Positions 7,673 through 17,768 are shown, counted from the stretch's first letter. The stretch: DNA of 64,000 nucleotides from Mucilaginibacter sp. KACC 22063 (GCF_028736115.1 NZ_CP117877.1:3348001-3412000); one strand, 5' to 3'. Notes: a model not told the origin generated them from the letters alone. Program-made: numbers and translations.

Positions 7673-10165
7673 TTAATATGGGTCAACGTCTGGTTGTACA
7701 ATGCTCCCCTGGCTTAGTTTGGTAGTTTGGTACTGCAAAATCACATTTCGTATAACGTCCTTTGCCTTATTAAGTGACACAGAATCGCGCTCAAACTTTA
7801 GCGTGATTGTTTTGATGTAAAAGTTTCTGATGCGGCTGATTAAGGGATATTCGGGCCCTATCACGCGTTCGCCAAAATGTTTGCGGAGTTCAGCTCCTAA
7901 ATATTCTGCCTGCTGAAACAGTTTCTCCGGATCTTTATGCTTTACATCAAGCTGTATCATTCGGTAAAACGGCGGGTACTTAAAGCTTTTACGCTCGCTG
8001 ATCTCGTTGTTGTATAGATCCTGGTAATCATTGTCGATTACCTGCTTAATTACACGGTGATCTGGATCATACGTTTGGATAACCACCTTGCCTTGTTTTC
8101 CTCTTCTACCAGCCCTTCCGCTTACCTGTGCCAGCATCTGGAAACTGCGTTCATTAGCACGAAAGTCAGGATACTTTAACAAACTGTCGGCGTTAATGAT
8201 ACCAATTACAGTTACATCGGCAAAATCAAGCCCTTTAGCCACCATTTGCGTACCAACTAATACATCAATGCGCTTTTCTTCCAGATCATTTAAGATGTTC
8301 TGAAAAGCGTTTTTAGCACGTGTGGTATCTAAGTCCATCCGCATAATGCGGGCATCAGGCAGCAACACGCTTAACTCATCTTCCACCTTTTCGGTACCGA
8401 AGCCTTTATATTCCAAATGTGCAGAACCACAAGCCGGGCAGGTTGATGGCGCATCTTCTTTATAGCCGCAATAGTGGCAATGCATTTTGCCGCTGCTTTT
8501 ATGGAATGTAAGGCTCACATCGCAGTTAATGCATTTTGGGGTATACGCACAGGTTTTACAGATCATTACCGGGGCATAGCCACGCCTATTTTGAAACAGA
8601 ATAATCTGTTCTTTTCGCTTTAACGCCTCACCCATGTCATGCATTAGTACACTCGTAAAATGCGACTGCATGGTTTTGCGCTTTAGCTCTTCGGCTATGT
8701 TTACCACTTCAATCTGCGGCAACTCTACACCACCATAACGCGATGTAAGTTCGGCAAAACCGTATTTTTTACCTCTTGCATTAAAGTAAGACTCTATTGA
8801 TGGAGTAGCCGACCCCAGCAGCACTTTTGCGCCATACATATTGGCCAGGTATATGGCAGAATCGCGCGCATTGTAACGCGGCGCGGGATCAAACTGTTTA
8901 TAAGATGTTTCGTGTTCCTCGTCAACTACAATCAAACCCAAGTCAGCAAATGGCAGAAACAATGCTGAACGTGCGCCCAGCACAATCTGGTAGCTGCCAT
9001 CAAGCACTTTTTGCCATACTTCAACGCGTTCATTATCATTAAAACGCGAATGGTATACACCGATGGCTTCGCCGAAGTATTTGCGCAGGCGTTCAATGAT
9101 ATGGGTAGTTAAAGCAATTTCGGGCAACAGGTATAGTACCTGTTTTCCCTGTGCAACTATATCTTCAATCAGCTTAATATAAAGCTGTGTTTTGCCTGAT
9201 GAAGTTATGCCATGTAACAGTACTACGTCCTTTTGCTCAAACTGATCGCGGATTGATTGTAAGGCATACTCCTGCTCATCGCTTAAAACGGCGCTGAGTT
9301 CAGGGTCTTCATCATTTTCATAATATAAACGGCTTACATTTACATCCTCAGCAATCAGAATATCCTTATCGGTAAGTGCTTTTATAATAGCAGCGCTTGC
9401 ACCAGAGGCTTCAATCAATTCATTTTTAGAGATCATCTTTTGCCCGCGCCGCATAAGATTAATGTAAGCCAGCAATACATCAGCCTGCTTTGGTGCGCGC
9501 CTTTCCAATATCTCAAATAGTTCCTTCAGCTGATCTTGCCTGTTGTAGATATCGTTCAGTTTTAAATAAGTGCGCTTGCGGGGTTTATACCGTTCATTCA
9601 CCGACTCCGAAATGCCAATCAGATTCTTTTCAAACATCGATTTCAAAATAGGCATTACGGTTTTTTGCCCCAAAAGTTTAACAATATCACTAACAGTTAA
9701 TTCGGGCTGCAGTTCGAGCGCATCAACGATCAGAAACTCTTTATCATGCAGCACAGATCTATCGATCTCGTAATCTTTATTGAGTACAATACGTGTTTCG
9801 CTGGCCAGTTTTAAAGCCGAGGGTAATGCCGCATTCATTACATCGCCGGTGTGACATAAGTAATAGTTGGCCATCCACTCCCAAAAAGCCAGCTGGTTTT
9901 GGGTAACCATTGGCCTGTCGTCAAGCACGTCCATCAAATACTTTGCTTCGTACTTTTCAGGTGCCTGTTCTGTAATGGCTGCTACTATTGCTGTATAAAG
10001 TTTGCTTTTGCCAAATTGCACCACCACGCGTTTACCTATGGCTATGCTATCATTCATTTCGAACGGCACGCGGTAGGTATAGTTCTTCGCAATAGCTAAT
10101 GGTAAAATTACTTCTACAAAAAGCGTTTTACGACCGGTGTAATATGTATCGGCAAACTCAAGCAT
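7673..10165 (-). CDS. priA: Primosomal replication restart helicase PriA
   Basis: Superfamily 2 3'-5' helicase that reloads the replisome at stalled forks. 830 residues. The N-terminal 3'-binding domain starts FVEVILPLAIAKNYTYRVP. The helicase core has Walker A GITSSGKTQLY and the DEEH box. Four pairs of zinc-binding cysteines follow (CKTCAYTPKCINC, CHYCGYKEDAPSTCPACG). Motif VSGRAGRRGKQGKVVIQT marks the last helicase block, and the C-terminal domain begins near FKYPPFYRMIQL. The DUF423 gene is 4 bases upstream in the same direction, suggesting co-transcription. Confidence 0.97.
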   Translation of the reverse strand: MLEFADTYYTGRKTLFVEVILPLAIAKNYTYRVPFEMNDSIAIGKRVVVQFGKSKLYTAIVAAITEQAPEKYEAKYLMDVLDDRPMVTQNQLAFWEWMANYYLCHTGDVMNAALPSALKLASETRIVLNKDYEIDRSVLHDKEFLIVDALELQPELTVSDIVKLLGQKTVMPILKSMFEKNLIGISESVNERYKPRKRTYLKLNDIYNRQDQLKELFEILERRAPKQADVLLAYINLMRRGQKMISKNELIEASGASAAIIKALTDKDILIAEDVNVSRLYYENDEDPELSAVLSDEQEYALQSIRDQFEQKDVVLLHGITSSGKTQLYIKLIEDIVAQGKQVLYLLPEIALTTHIIERLRKYFGEAIGVYHSRFNDNERVEVWQKVLDGSYQIVLGARSALFLPFADLGLIVVDEEHETSYKQFDPAPRYNARDSAIYLANMYGAKVLLGSATPSIESYFNARGKKYGFAELTSRYGGVELPQIEVVNIAEELKRKTMQSHFTSVLMHDMGEALKRKEQIILFQNRRGYAPVMICKTCAYTPKCINCDVSLTFHKSSGKMHCHYCGYKEDAPSTCPACGSAHLEYKGFGTEKVEDELSVLLPDARIMRMDLDTTRAKNAFQNILNDLEEKRIDVLVGTQMVAKGLDFADVTVIGIINADSLLKYPDFRANERSFQMLAQVSGRAGRRGKQGKVVIQTYDPDHRVIKQVIDNDYQDLYNNEISERKSFKYPPFYRMIQLDVKHKDPEKLFQQAEYLGAELRKHFGERVIGPEYPLISRIRNFYIKTITLKFERDSVSLNKAKDVIRNVILQYQTTKLSQGSIVQPDVDPY

Positions 10166-10169
10166 TTAC

Positions 10170-10556
10170 TTATTTATTGCGAAGCCCGGCAATGGCTAAA
10201 GTGATCCACCCGGAGATAAACAGTAATCCCCCGACAGGAGTAACAGGACCGAGCCACATTAAACCGTTCCAACCTAAGGCTGATCGGAGCGATAGCAGGT
10301 AAAGAGACCCCGAAAAAAGAATAATGCCAAATACAAACAGCCAGTAAGCGGTAAATATGTAGTTATTTTTAAACCTCGAAAAGGTGGATAAAAACAGCAG
10401 CGCGAATGTATGATAAAATTGATACTGCACTGCGGTGTGCCAAATTTCAAGCTGGGCGGGTGCAAGTAAGCTTTTAAGGGCATGTGCGCCAAAGGCTCCG
10501 GTTATTACAGCAACCATCCCGAAAAGTGCACCAGTTACTACTATTTGTTTGTTCAT
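10170..10556 (-). CDS. DUF423 family membrane protein
   Basis: 128 residues with four predicted membrane segments. The family signature is clear: TGAFGAHALKSLL near the N-terminus, EIWHTAVQYQFYHTFALL and GSLYLLSL in the middle, and GPVTPVGGLLFISGWI near the end. DUF423/YgdD proteins sit in the inner membrane; the biochemical role is not known. It lies directly ahead of priA and is divergent from the gene at 10643. Confidence 0.9.
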   Translation of the reverse strand: MNKQIVVTGALFGMVAVITGAFGAHALKSLLAPAQLEIWHTAVQYQFYHTFALLFLSTFSRFKNNYIFTAYWLFVFGIILFSGSLYLLSLRSALGWNGLMWLGPVTPVGGLLFISGWITLAIAGLRNK

Positions 10557-10602
10557 ATGCTATGTAATTGGCTAAATTACCATTTTTGGTAAGATTAGTT
10601 CA

Positions 10603-10630
10603 TTTGCATAAAGTAAAAAATCTAACTTTG
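10603..10630 (+). promoter_or_regulatory. Bacteroidota-type promoter for the gene at 10643
   Basis: A -33 TTTG (10603-10606) and an exact -7 TANNTTTG (TAACTTTG, 10623-10630) are separated by 16 bases, slightly shorter than ideal. The predicted start is within a few bases of 10636, giving a very short leader. Confidence 0.55.
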
Positions 10631-10642
10631 TAAAGCGTCAAA

Positions 10643-12214
10643 ATGAAACATCTGATTATCACTATAATTTTGCTTGCAGCAGCCATAGGGATAACTGTTG
10701 TTTATTTCGAGAACCTTGAATCGTCAGGGGGCCGGCCCGAAGAGGTAATGAACCATATCCCGGATGATGCCTCTGTAATTGCCGAGTTTGATAACGAAAC
10801 CAGCTTTTACGAGCTATTCAGCGGCAATAACCTGCTTACAGGTCTGGCAGGAAAATCAAAAACAGACGAGTTCAAAATACTTCGCGAACAGCTTCTGCTA
10901 AACCCTGGCTTAGCACAGTATTTTGATGATAAACCTATTTATATTTCGCTGCACCCGCAATCCGGTAATCAGTTAGACTACTTATTAACGACATCTGTTG
11001 ATGGTGAATCTAAGCTATCTATCATTCAGCTGATATCAAACAACTTAAAGGCAGGCATTGAAAACATAGGCAATGGCATTTACGAATTCAATGCCGCCGG
11101 ATTAACCCGGCCATTTTATCTTACCGAAGATAAGAAACGTATCATCAGTGGCAGCTTTTCAAAAGATTTGATCGCCCAGGCAGCAGCTTACGATCATAAA
11201 AAACATTTGAACAGTTTAAAGCTGTCTGATCAGCAAAGAAGTAATGCCATAGCCATACTTTACATTAATTATAGCCAGTTGCCTCAGTTGTGCGAGCAGC
11301 TTTTTGTAGCTAAAAACCCGGATATGTTAAGGCCCTTCCGCCTGATGCCTGCGCATGCAGCCCTAAGCCTTAATTATAAAAAGGATGCGCTTATGTTTAA
11401 CGGCCTTACTAATATCGACAAAACACAACCTATCAGCTATCTTAATTTATTTGCCGAGCAGCAACCCATCATCAATCATTTAAAAGACCTGATGCCTGCA
11501 ACAACGGCATACAGTACTACCTTTTCGGTTTCAAACCCGAAACAGTTTGTTGGTAATTTAACCGCCTGGCAAGATAAAAGCATTAAAAACGAAAGAGAAA
11601 GCCTCTACAACAAAATAAAGTCTGAAACCGGCGTTAACATCAACCGTGAGTTTCACAAACTATTAGGCAATGAGTTTAGCATCATTACCACCCGTTTTCA
11701 GGAAAAGCTTGCCATTATAGAGGTAAGTAATGGCCAGCAGCTGCGCCCGTTTATGACCAATATCAGTAATATGGTAAGTGATGATGTGGGCCAGTTTAAT
11801 TACAATAAGCTTCCTTTCTTTTTATTGGGCGATGCTTTCAGCCTGTTTAACAAACCATACTTTATCATCATCAATAATTACCTGGTATTGGCTAATAGCG
11901 CAGCAGAAGTGCGCTCTTATTACGAAACATATACCAACCAGAAGTTTTTGAGCCGTACACAAAATTATAACGAGTTTGACGGCCTGCTATCTGAAAGAAG
12001 CAACGTAGCCTTCTTCATTAATTTCAAAAATGCAAAGCAGGTATTTAAGCGCGATCTGAAACCAGAATTTTATAATGCATATCAATCGAGCGAGCCTGGT
12101 TTTAAAGATTATTACGGTGCCTCGTACCAGTTAATCTCTTCAGATCATCACTACTATACCAACTTCTGTATGAAGCTTGCTGCTACAGACTCAATAACAA
12201 CAGCACAAAATTAA
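10643..12214 (+). CDS. Membrane-anchored envelope protein of unknown function
   Basis: 523 residues. One N-terminal hydrophobic segment (IITIILLAAAIGITVVYF, residues 5-22) looks like a signal anchor, so the body should be periplasmic. The following HIPDDASVIAEFDNETSFYELF and GDAFSLFNKPYFIIINNYLVLANS resemble proteins grouped as DUF3352, which repeat a 'viability/value' style beta module, but I would not insist on this. No catalytic motif is visible. It is followed at 56 bases by an outer-membrane DUF5723-type gene, and the two may act as a pair spanning the envelope. Confidence 0.75.
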   Translation: MKHLIITIILLAAAIGITVVYFENLESSGGRPEEVMNHIPDDASVIAEFDNETSFYELFSGNNLLTGLAGKSKTDEFKILREQLLLNPGLAQYFDDKPIYISLHPQSGNQLDYLLTTSVDGESKLSIIQLISNNLKAGIENIGNGIYEFNAAGLTRPFYLTEDKKRIISGSFSKDLIAQAAAYDHKKHLNSLKLSDQQRSNAIAILYINYSQLPQLCEQLFVAKNPDMLRPFRLMPAHAALSLNYKKDALMFNGLTNIDKTQPISYLNLFAEQQPIINHLKDLMPATTAYSTTFSVSNPKQFVGNLTAWQDKSIKNERESLYNKIKSETGVNINREFHKLLGNEFSIITTRFQEKLAIIEVSNGQQLRPFMTNISNMVSDDVGQFNYNKLPFFLLGDAFSLFNKPYFIIINNYLVLANSAAEVRSYYETYTNQKFLSRTQNYNEFDGLLSERSNVAFFINFKNAKQVFKRDLKPEFYNAYQSSEPGFKDYYGASYQLISSDHHYYTNFCMKLAATDSITTAQN

Positions 12215-12270
12215 TTAAGCAACAACTTTTACGTCAGCCGATGGTTATGTTATTAAGCATTGGTTAATTT

Positions 12271-13698
12271 GTGACAAGAAAACTTTTACTCCTACTACCG
12301 CTGTTATTATTTGTTTCGCAATCATTTGCGCAGCGCTTTACACAGTACTTTACTAATACGCTATACGAATCTTTTGAAAACCCTGCTCAAAAGGCCTTTA
12401 TTGCCGATTCGAGCCGCATGTTTGCCTTTAATTTCCTGGTGCCTAATTTTACGGTCAACGCTTACCTCACGGGCAACTCGCAATTGCCTATTAAGCAAAG
12501 TATTTTTTCGGGAGGCATTACTAATACTAACCTGACCTTTGGTCAAAATAAATACAATCACGTATACGCCAATACAAACATTTACCTGGGGATGTTCAGG
12601 ATGTATGCCAGCCTTAATGGCGATCAGGAAGTTGGTATTTCTGCACAAGTAAGAGGTGAAGGGAAAGGCTTTTTTACCGATGAAACGGTTGCCTTATTTG
12701 ATGGCGGCAAAGCTTTCAGCACTGGTAGCTATAGTAACCTGTTCAACGATAAATTACAGTATCAAAGTTATAACCAGATCAGCTTAACCTATCGTGAAAC
12801 GCTTAATCAGCAATTTTCTGTTGGCTTTAAGTTGAGTGGCTTATCCGGCATCATAAGGAATCAGTTTACGATCAATAGCTCAACAGTTCAGTTTGATAAA
12901 GCAAACGATCTGCTGATCCTCAGCATGGCAGGCACCAGAAAAACCAATGTCAATCCAAGTATATTCGGTCCACGAAATTTTGTGCCCGATTTCAAAAATC
13001 CGGGGCTTTCGATAAGCATAGGTATTAGCCAGCAAACTGACAATGGCTTCAAATTTCAATATAATATTAAGGATGTAGGCTTTATTCACTGGAGCAGTTT
13101 ATCTAATATTTACAATTTCAGGGGACGGGTAAAAGTGGAGGACTTAAATAAATCAGATGCTGGCAAACGCATTTTTGAAGCTGCGAATCAGATATTTTTA
13201 ACCGGAAGGCACTTAGGGGCATTTAACAGCACAACAGACGGCAGGTTTGAGGTAAGTGCAACTAAATCATTTTGGATAGACTGGGACAAGCGATTTAAAT
13301 ATATGCCTGTGCTGGTTGCCTCAAAACAAGTATTTGATACTGGTTTTACAGGCACGCTGGTCAACAATTTTCAATATCATAACCTAACGCTTGGTGTTTC
13401 GGGATCTGTTAATGATATGAGGCAAGTTTATCTGGGTGGGCAGGTGATGATCAAGTCGCCAAACGCAGAATTTTTTATAGGATGTGAGCAACTATATCCA
13501 GGAAACAACTTTGCCGCATCGGCACTTGGCAGCGAGGCTGCCATCAACCGCGACACCCCTTACACAGCCCTGGGCTTGTTTATGGGCTTCTCGCTGAAGT
13601 TTGGGTATGATATAGAAAGCCATCAAAATGCCAGCCGCATCCCAATGGGCGAAGACGGCGGCTTGATCCGAAGGCTTTGGAACGGAATATTTAAATGA
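12271..13698 (+). CDS. DUF5723-type outer-membrane beta-barrel-like protein
   Basis: 475 residues. A signal peptide (LLLLLPLLLFVSQSFAQ, cleaved about residue 20) is followed by alternating, aromatic-rich beta strands and the family-like opening YFTNTLYESFENPAQKAF. Bacteroidota proteins of this type are thought to be outer-membrane proteins; function is unknown. The start is GTG because an in-frame stop lies two codons upstream. The stop abuts the convergent tsaB stop with no gap. It is probably co-transcribed with the upstream gene. Confidence 0.8.
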   Translation: MTRKLLLLLPLLLFVSQSFAQRFTQYFTNTLYESFENPAQKAFIADSSRMFAFNFLVPNFTVNAYLTGNSQLPIKQSIFSGGITNTNLTFGQNKYNHVYANTNIYLGMFRMYASLNGDQEVGISAQVRGEGKGFFTDETVALFDGGKAFSTGSYSNLFNDKLQYQSYNQISLTYRETLNQQFSVGFKLSGLSGIIRNQFTINSSTVQFDKANDLLILSMAGTRKTNVNPSIFGPRNFVPDFKNPGLSISIGISQQTDNGFKFQYNIKDVGFIHWSSLSNIYNFRGRVKVEDLNKSDAGKRIFEAANQIFLTGRHLGAFNSTTDGRFEVSATKSFWIDWDKRFKYMPVLVASKQVFDTGFTGTLVNNFQYHNLTLGVSGSVNDMRQVYLGGQVMIKSPNAEFFIGCEQLYPGNNFAASALGSEAAINRDTPYTALGLFMGFSLKFGYDIESHQNASRIPMGEDGGLIRRLWNGIFK

Positions 13699-14394
13699 TC
13701 AGCTTGCTAATGGCTTTTTGCCAGCCACAAACTCCTTTAAATAATATGGCTCAAAATAGGCGACATCTTCAAAATCTGCAGATGCAAATTTTTCTGCGGC
13801 AAGTGTTGTAAGCTGCGTTGCAGAATTTAAAAATCCAGGCAGGTAAATTACATGATGCATTTGCTCCAGTACCTCTTTACACTTTAATGCACCATCGCCA
13901 AAAATTACCAGTTGCCTGTCTTTAGGCAGGTCGGCAAAACTGTTTTCATCGATAATTTCAGCAGCTATGGGCCTTAGCTGGTTGCCATGTACATCATATA
14001 TAGCCGTATAAACTTCCATGCGGCGAGCATCAATCATGGGGCAAAGCAGGGCATCATCATTAAACTGGTCGCGCCAGTTTAGTGCTCCGCTGGCCATAGT
14101 AGTAAGTGTATCTACAGCAATCAGAGGTTTGTCCGCAGCAAAGCAAATTCCCTTTGCCGTTGATACCCCGATACGCAAACCAGTGTATGATCCAGGGCCT
14201 TTACTTACAGCCACCGCATTGATCTCAGCTAACTTAATATTTGCCTCTTTACATACATCTTCAATAAAAACAGTTATTTTTTCGGCATGTACATTACGCT
14301 CATTCACTTCCTGCACGGCAATAACATTACCATCTTTTGCAAGCGCAACGGAACAAACGGTAGTAGCGGTTTCTATCTGTAGTATTAAACTCAT
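13699..14394 (-). CDS. tsaB: tRNA N6-threonylcarbamoyladenosine biosynthesis protein TsaB
   Basis: Scaffold subunit of the TsaB-TsaD-TsaE complex that makes t6A at position 37 of ANN-decoding tRNAs. 231 residues. The ASKHA-fold signature is visible at the N-terminus (ILQIETATTVCSVAL), with NVHAEKITVFIEDV and the typical VSKGPGSYTGLRIGVSTAKG. It lies 12 bases after yidD in the same direction and so probably belongs to the rpmH-rnpA-yidD transcript. Confidence 0.95.
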   Translation of the reverse strand: MSLILQIETATTVCSVALAKDGNVIAVQEVNERNVHAEKITVFIEDVCKEANIKLAEINAVAVSKGPGSYTGLRIGVSTAKGICFAADKPLIAVDTLTTMASGALNWRDQFNDDALLCPMIDARRMEVYTAIYDVHGNQLRPIAAEIIDENSFADLPKDRQLVIFGDGALKCKEVLEQMHHVIYLPGFLNSATQLTTLAAEKFASADFEDVAYFEPYYLKEFVAGKKPLAS

Positions 14395-14406
14395 TTAACA
14401 GGTAAT

Positions 14407-14649
14407 TTACGGTACCGGATCATGGCCATGCCCTCCCCAGGGATGGCAGCGCCCAATACGCTTCAAAGTTAACCATCCGCCCTTAAAAGCACCGTGTTTT
14501 TTTATAGCTTCTATGCCATATTGCGAGCAGGTAGGCGTATAACGGCATGATGCCCCCAAAATTGGGGACAACAGATATTGGTACAGCCTGATGATCGCTA
14601 TAAATACGTATCCGGTTATTTTTTTAAGAAAGCTGACGATGCTGTTCAT
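14407..14649 (-). CDS. yidD: Membrane protein insertion efficiency factor YidD
   Basis: 80 residues from [18 protein letters not shown]. The family core is complete: [20 protein letters not shown], then [18 protein letters not shown] and RIGRCHPW. YidD is membrane-associated and assists YidC-dependent insertion. An in-frame ATG 15 bases upstream is also possible. It overlaps the 3' end of rnpA by 26 bases, the usual arrangement. yidC is not next to it here. Confidence 0.94.
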   Translation of the reverse strand: MNSIVSFLKKITGYVFIAIIRLYQYLLSPILGASCRYTPTCSQYGIEAIKKHGAFKGGWLTLKRIGRCHPWGGHGHDPVP

Positions 14650-15028
14650 TGGTGGCCTGTTCACAAAGCTGCGAAAACAATTTCAGCATTTTTTTCTCCA
14701 TTTGCTGATACGGTAATATTTCTTTACCGATATAATTTAACGAAAGCACCAACTTAATATTGGCTTGGTTAAGTTGATCATACAAATGCTGCTGTTTATG
14801 AAGGCGGTAAGCTTCGCGCATGCGACGGCGAATTAAATTACGCTGTACAGCATGCTTATAACGCTTACGTGCTACCGGGAATACTACCTGCACCTGCGCA
14901 GGCAAATCATCCGGGGCCAAAAGCCAGGAAGCCCTGAAGGGATAACATAAAAAAGAAGAACCCTTGTGAAAAAGCTGCTCCAGCAACCCTTTATTACACA
15001 AACGTTCTTCTTTTTTAAAAGTATACAT
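14624..15028 (-). CDS. rnpA: Ribonuclease P protein component
   Basis: Protein subunit of RNase P, which matures tRNA 5' ends. 134 residues from [20 protein letters not shown]. The basic RNR motif region is [23 protein letters not shown]. An in-frame upstream start exists 33 bases earlier, but the block beginning TFKKEERL matches the usual start. It lies 70 bases after rpmH and overlaps yidD. Confidence 0.94.
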   Translation of the reverse strand: MYTFKKEERLCNKGLLEQLFHKGSSFLCYPFRASWLLAPDDLPAQVQVVFPVARKRYKHAVQRNLIRRRMREAYRLHKQQHLYDQLNQANIKLVLSLNYIGKEILPYQQMEKKMLKLFSQLCEQATNEQHRQLS

Positions 15029-15098
15029 GTTGCTTAAAACCCTGAACCGAAAGTTAAACAAATAACCGGCTCAAACCCAGTTAACTAAGCAACCGAAA

Positions 15099-15257
15099 TT
15101 ATGCTTTGTGACGACGCTCGTCAGAAACTGATAATTTTTTTCTGCCTTTAGCTCTTCTTGCTGCTAATATTCTTCTGCCATTTGCAGTTGACATACGCTC
15201 ACGGAAACCGTGTTTATTTCTTCTTTTACGCTGAGAAGGCTGAAACGTTCTTTTCAT
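15099..15257 (-). CDS. rpmH: 50S ribosomal protein L34
   Basis: 52 residues, read directly on the minus strand: it starts [19 protein letters not shown] and ends [10 protein letters not shown]. The highly basic sequence and the [19 protein letters not shown] core are diagnostic. It heads the rpmH-rnpA-yidD-tsaB series and has an exact Bacteroidota consensus promoter about 40 bases upstream. Confidence 0.97.
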   Translation of the reverse strand: MKRTFQPSQRKRRNKHGFRERMSTANGRRILAARRAKGRKKLSVSDERRHKA

Positions 15258-15297
15258 GACTTATATTATTGTATTCGATGCTTAAAAATAAAGAGTG

Positions 15298-15328
15298 CAA
15301 ATGTATTACTTTTTATTCTTACTTCAAA
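15298..15328 (-). promoter_or_regulatory. Consensus promoter of rpmH
   Basis: On the minus strand, TTTG (15325-15328) is followed after exactly 19 bases by TACATTTG (15298-15305). This equals the published Bacteroides -33/-7 consensus TTTG-N19-TANNTTTG. The leader would be about 35 bases. Confidence 0.8.
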
Positions 15329-15398
15329 CAGGTTTTATGAATGATTTTAAAATTTCTAAAACAATGCAACAGCTTTAGGGCTAACACAGCCTTTTGCG

Positions 15399-17579
15399 CT
15401 ACCATTTAATTTCCACTTTTACACCATCGGGACTGTTTGCAAAATCGAGGTATTCCGTGTGGGAAGCTTCGTCCCATGATGATTTTACATCGGTTACAGC
15501 TTGCCCGTCAAAGCTTGTAACCGTTACCAATTTTGGCTTAACGGGTAGCAATACCCGCGTACTGTTCAAAGTTTTAGCAGGGCTTTTAGCAACATATGAA
15601 TAGCTGTTAGCAGTTATTTTCTCATCGTAAGCCCTTGATGCTGCTGCAAGCACTTGCGGCTTTTGCTTGTTAGCTACACGGTCAACAACAAAAAGCAATG
15701 ACTGCTCTCCGGGGTTGATTGTCTTTTCGGATAGAACCGGCAATTGCGGGTCGAACAGATCAATTACCGGCCCCTTAACTGTGTAAGGGTTTTTATCGGC
15801 ATCTTCGTCCATTACAGAGATCACATCATAAGGGCCGCGCTGCAGGTAGAAGCTGTTTTTGAAAGTAAGTTCGCCAGCCTTAGCATCCTTTTCATAAGCT
15901 TGTTTAAGGATATTGATGTAGGTGCCATCATTATCCGCCTGCATCACAAAGTCCTTAGGATTTTTACGCAGCACATAAACCGCACCTTTGCCCACTTTAA
16001 AGTGCTCATTTTCTTTCGCCGGACTAATGCCTAATAATTTAAACAGGTGCTGCGATGGTGAATTAAACTTATAGCCTTTGTTATCCCACCACTCCATCAC
16101 GGATTGATAAGGATCATCGTCTTTACCCACATAAACCAATACCCCACCCTGCTTAACCCACTTTACCAGGTTATTGTGTACTTCTGCTGTCATGGGTTTT
16201 TGGTTAGCATAGCTCATCACCAACACTTTAATGTCTTTCAAAGTAGCCGGGTAACCGAGATTTTCCATGTGTATGGTTTGCACCGGAACGCCGCGTTTTA
16301 CTAAAGGAAGGGTTTGCCCATAAAATATCGAAAACTGCGGATCTTCAAAACCATTATGTGTTGGGAAACGCTGAAACATCAGCGAGTTACTCATTAAAAC
16401 CCCAATGCCATTAACCCCTGAAACTTTATTTGACGACAGCGGCATACTATTTAAAGCATTAACCATGATCTGCATCTGAGTGGAATAAAACTGCGGAATC
16501 AGGGTTGTCTTATTGCTGTTAGGCACCGGATACGGGTGTGTATAAATACGTTCCGGCCATGGCATAACCTCGTAATTATTTACCATAGGGTACAGCAGTT
16601 TGGCGGTAAAAGTGGCTTGGTAGTTCTTTTTGTAATCAGCCCAGTCGCGCACGCCATCTTCAATAGGATCGGTTAATAAAAATACTTTTCGTTTGGTTGG
16701 TGCGGTCATAGAGACCACAGAGCCGTATTCAAGAAAGGCATTCTCAAATACCCGTTCTTTGCTTTTACCATCGAAATAGGTAGCAGCACGCGAAGTGCCC
16801 GTCCATACCTGCGCTATGTAACCGTCAATACTTGGCAATGAGGCCAGGCTGGCTTCAGGGCTTACAATCTCCCACGCCGAATAGTTGACAAGCGAATGCG
16901 TAGCAATAAACACCTTAATATTCATGCCTTTACTTTTACCATAAGATTTAGCGTAAGCAGATACCTGCTTAATAGCCTCATAATAGAGGTGATATTTTAA
17001 TTTGTTCGACAAATAGGTATTCTCCGCCGAGGCATCCTGCGGTTTCCAGGGAAAGCCGTAATACTTTTGCCACTCCTGCTTAAACAATTCGCCATAGCCT
17101 GCACGTGCCCAAAACTCCGGCTCCTCTAAAAATATGGTACTGATGTTGGCATCGATCACACGTTTTACAACTGCGGTTTTCATATAATCGATAAATGATT
17201 GCACGGGCACCACGTATGGCATGTTCTTGCCATGCATAATAGTATCACCTTTCATGGTGATCTGCCCTACTCCTAAATGGTTTTGACCATCCCACTTACC
17301 CAGGAAATAATCAAAATATTCGCCCCAGGCAATACCCGTCATGAAATTGACCTCGTAACCATGATCGCGCCATGATTTTACGCGCTGCTCAAAGGTCATG
17401 TTCGGCCGGTCATTTGTGCCGTAGACAATGGCGATATCTGACCGTACGTCGGTTTCCGGCATCCAGGGGCTACCGGTTTGAAAAGCTGTTTTCTGTTTAG
17501 AGACAACCGGATCAGTATTTTGTGCAAACACCTGTACCGAAACAGCCAACAAAGCAGAGAATAGTAAATGTTTTTTCAT
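15399..17579 (-). CDS. Secreted glycoside-hydrolase-like protein of unknown specificity
   Basis: 726 residues with a signal peptide ending VSVQVFAQ (about residue 20). Residues 45-330 read as a TIM-barrel-like region: FEQRVKSWRDHGYEVNFMTG, ANISTIFLEEPEFWARAGYG with two adjacent Glu that could be catalytic, and SIDGYIAQVWTGT. Residues 385-500 look like a class I glutamine-amidotransferase or trimerisation-type Rossmann fold (GIGVLMSNSLMF, IKVLVMSYANQKPMTAEVHNNLVKWVKQGGVLVYVG), as in GH42 enzymes. The C-terminus is beta-rich. I cannot place it in a numbered GH family. It is a single gene; its upstream neighbour is divergent. Confidence 0.6.
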   Translation of the reverse strand: MKKHLLFSALLAVSVQVFAQNTDPVVSKQKTAFQTGSPWMPETDVRSDIAIVYGTNDRPNMTFEQRVKSWRDHGYEVNFMTGIAWGEYFDYFLGKWDGQNHLGVGQITMKGDTIMHGKNMPYVVPVQSFIDYMKTAVVKRVIDANISTIFLEEPEFWARAGYGELFKQEWQKYYGFPWKPQDASAENTYLSNKLKYHLYYEAIKQVSAYAKSYGKSKGMNIKVFIATHSLVNYSAWEIVSPEASLASLPSIDGYIAQVWTGTSRAATYFDGKSKERVFENAFLEYGSVVSMTAPTKRKVFLLTDPIEDGVRDWADYKKNYQATFTAKLLYPMVNNYEVMPWPERIYTHPYPVPNSNKTTLIPQFYSTQMQIMVNALNSMPLSSNKVSGVNGIGVLMSNSLMFQRFPTHNGFEDPQFSIFYGQTLPLVKRGVPVQTIHMENLGYPATLKDIKVLVMSYANQKPMTAEVHNNLVKWVKQGGVLVYVGKDDDPYQSVMEWWDNKGYKFNSPSQHLFKLLGISPAKENEHFKVGKGAVYVLRKNPKDFVMQADNDGTYINILKQAYEKDAKAGELTFKNSFYLQRGPYDVISVMDEDADKNPYTVKGPVIDLFDPQLPVLSEKTINPGEQSLLFVVDRVANKQKPQVLAAASRAYDEKITANSYSYVAKSPAKTLNSTRVLLPVKPKLVTVTSFDGQAVTDVKSSWDEASHTEYLDFANSPDGVKVEIKW

Positions 17580-17768
17580 AGCTTAAATTACACCTCGTGT
17601 AAAGTTATAAATAAGGATGGGGATACCCTTTCACAGTCAATATTAAGCATAAATTAGCGCGCATTTACATGGTAATAGATAAACATTTTTGAGAAAATCA
17701 CCCTGTTTTAGATAACAACTTGTGATTGTGCTGCCGAATTTATTACCTTCAGAATCTAAACTTATTAC

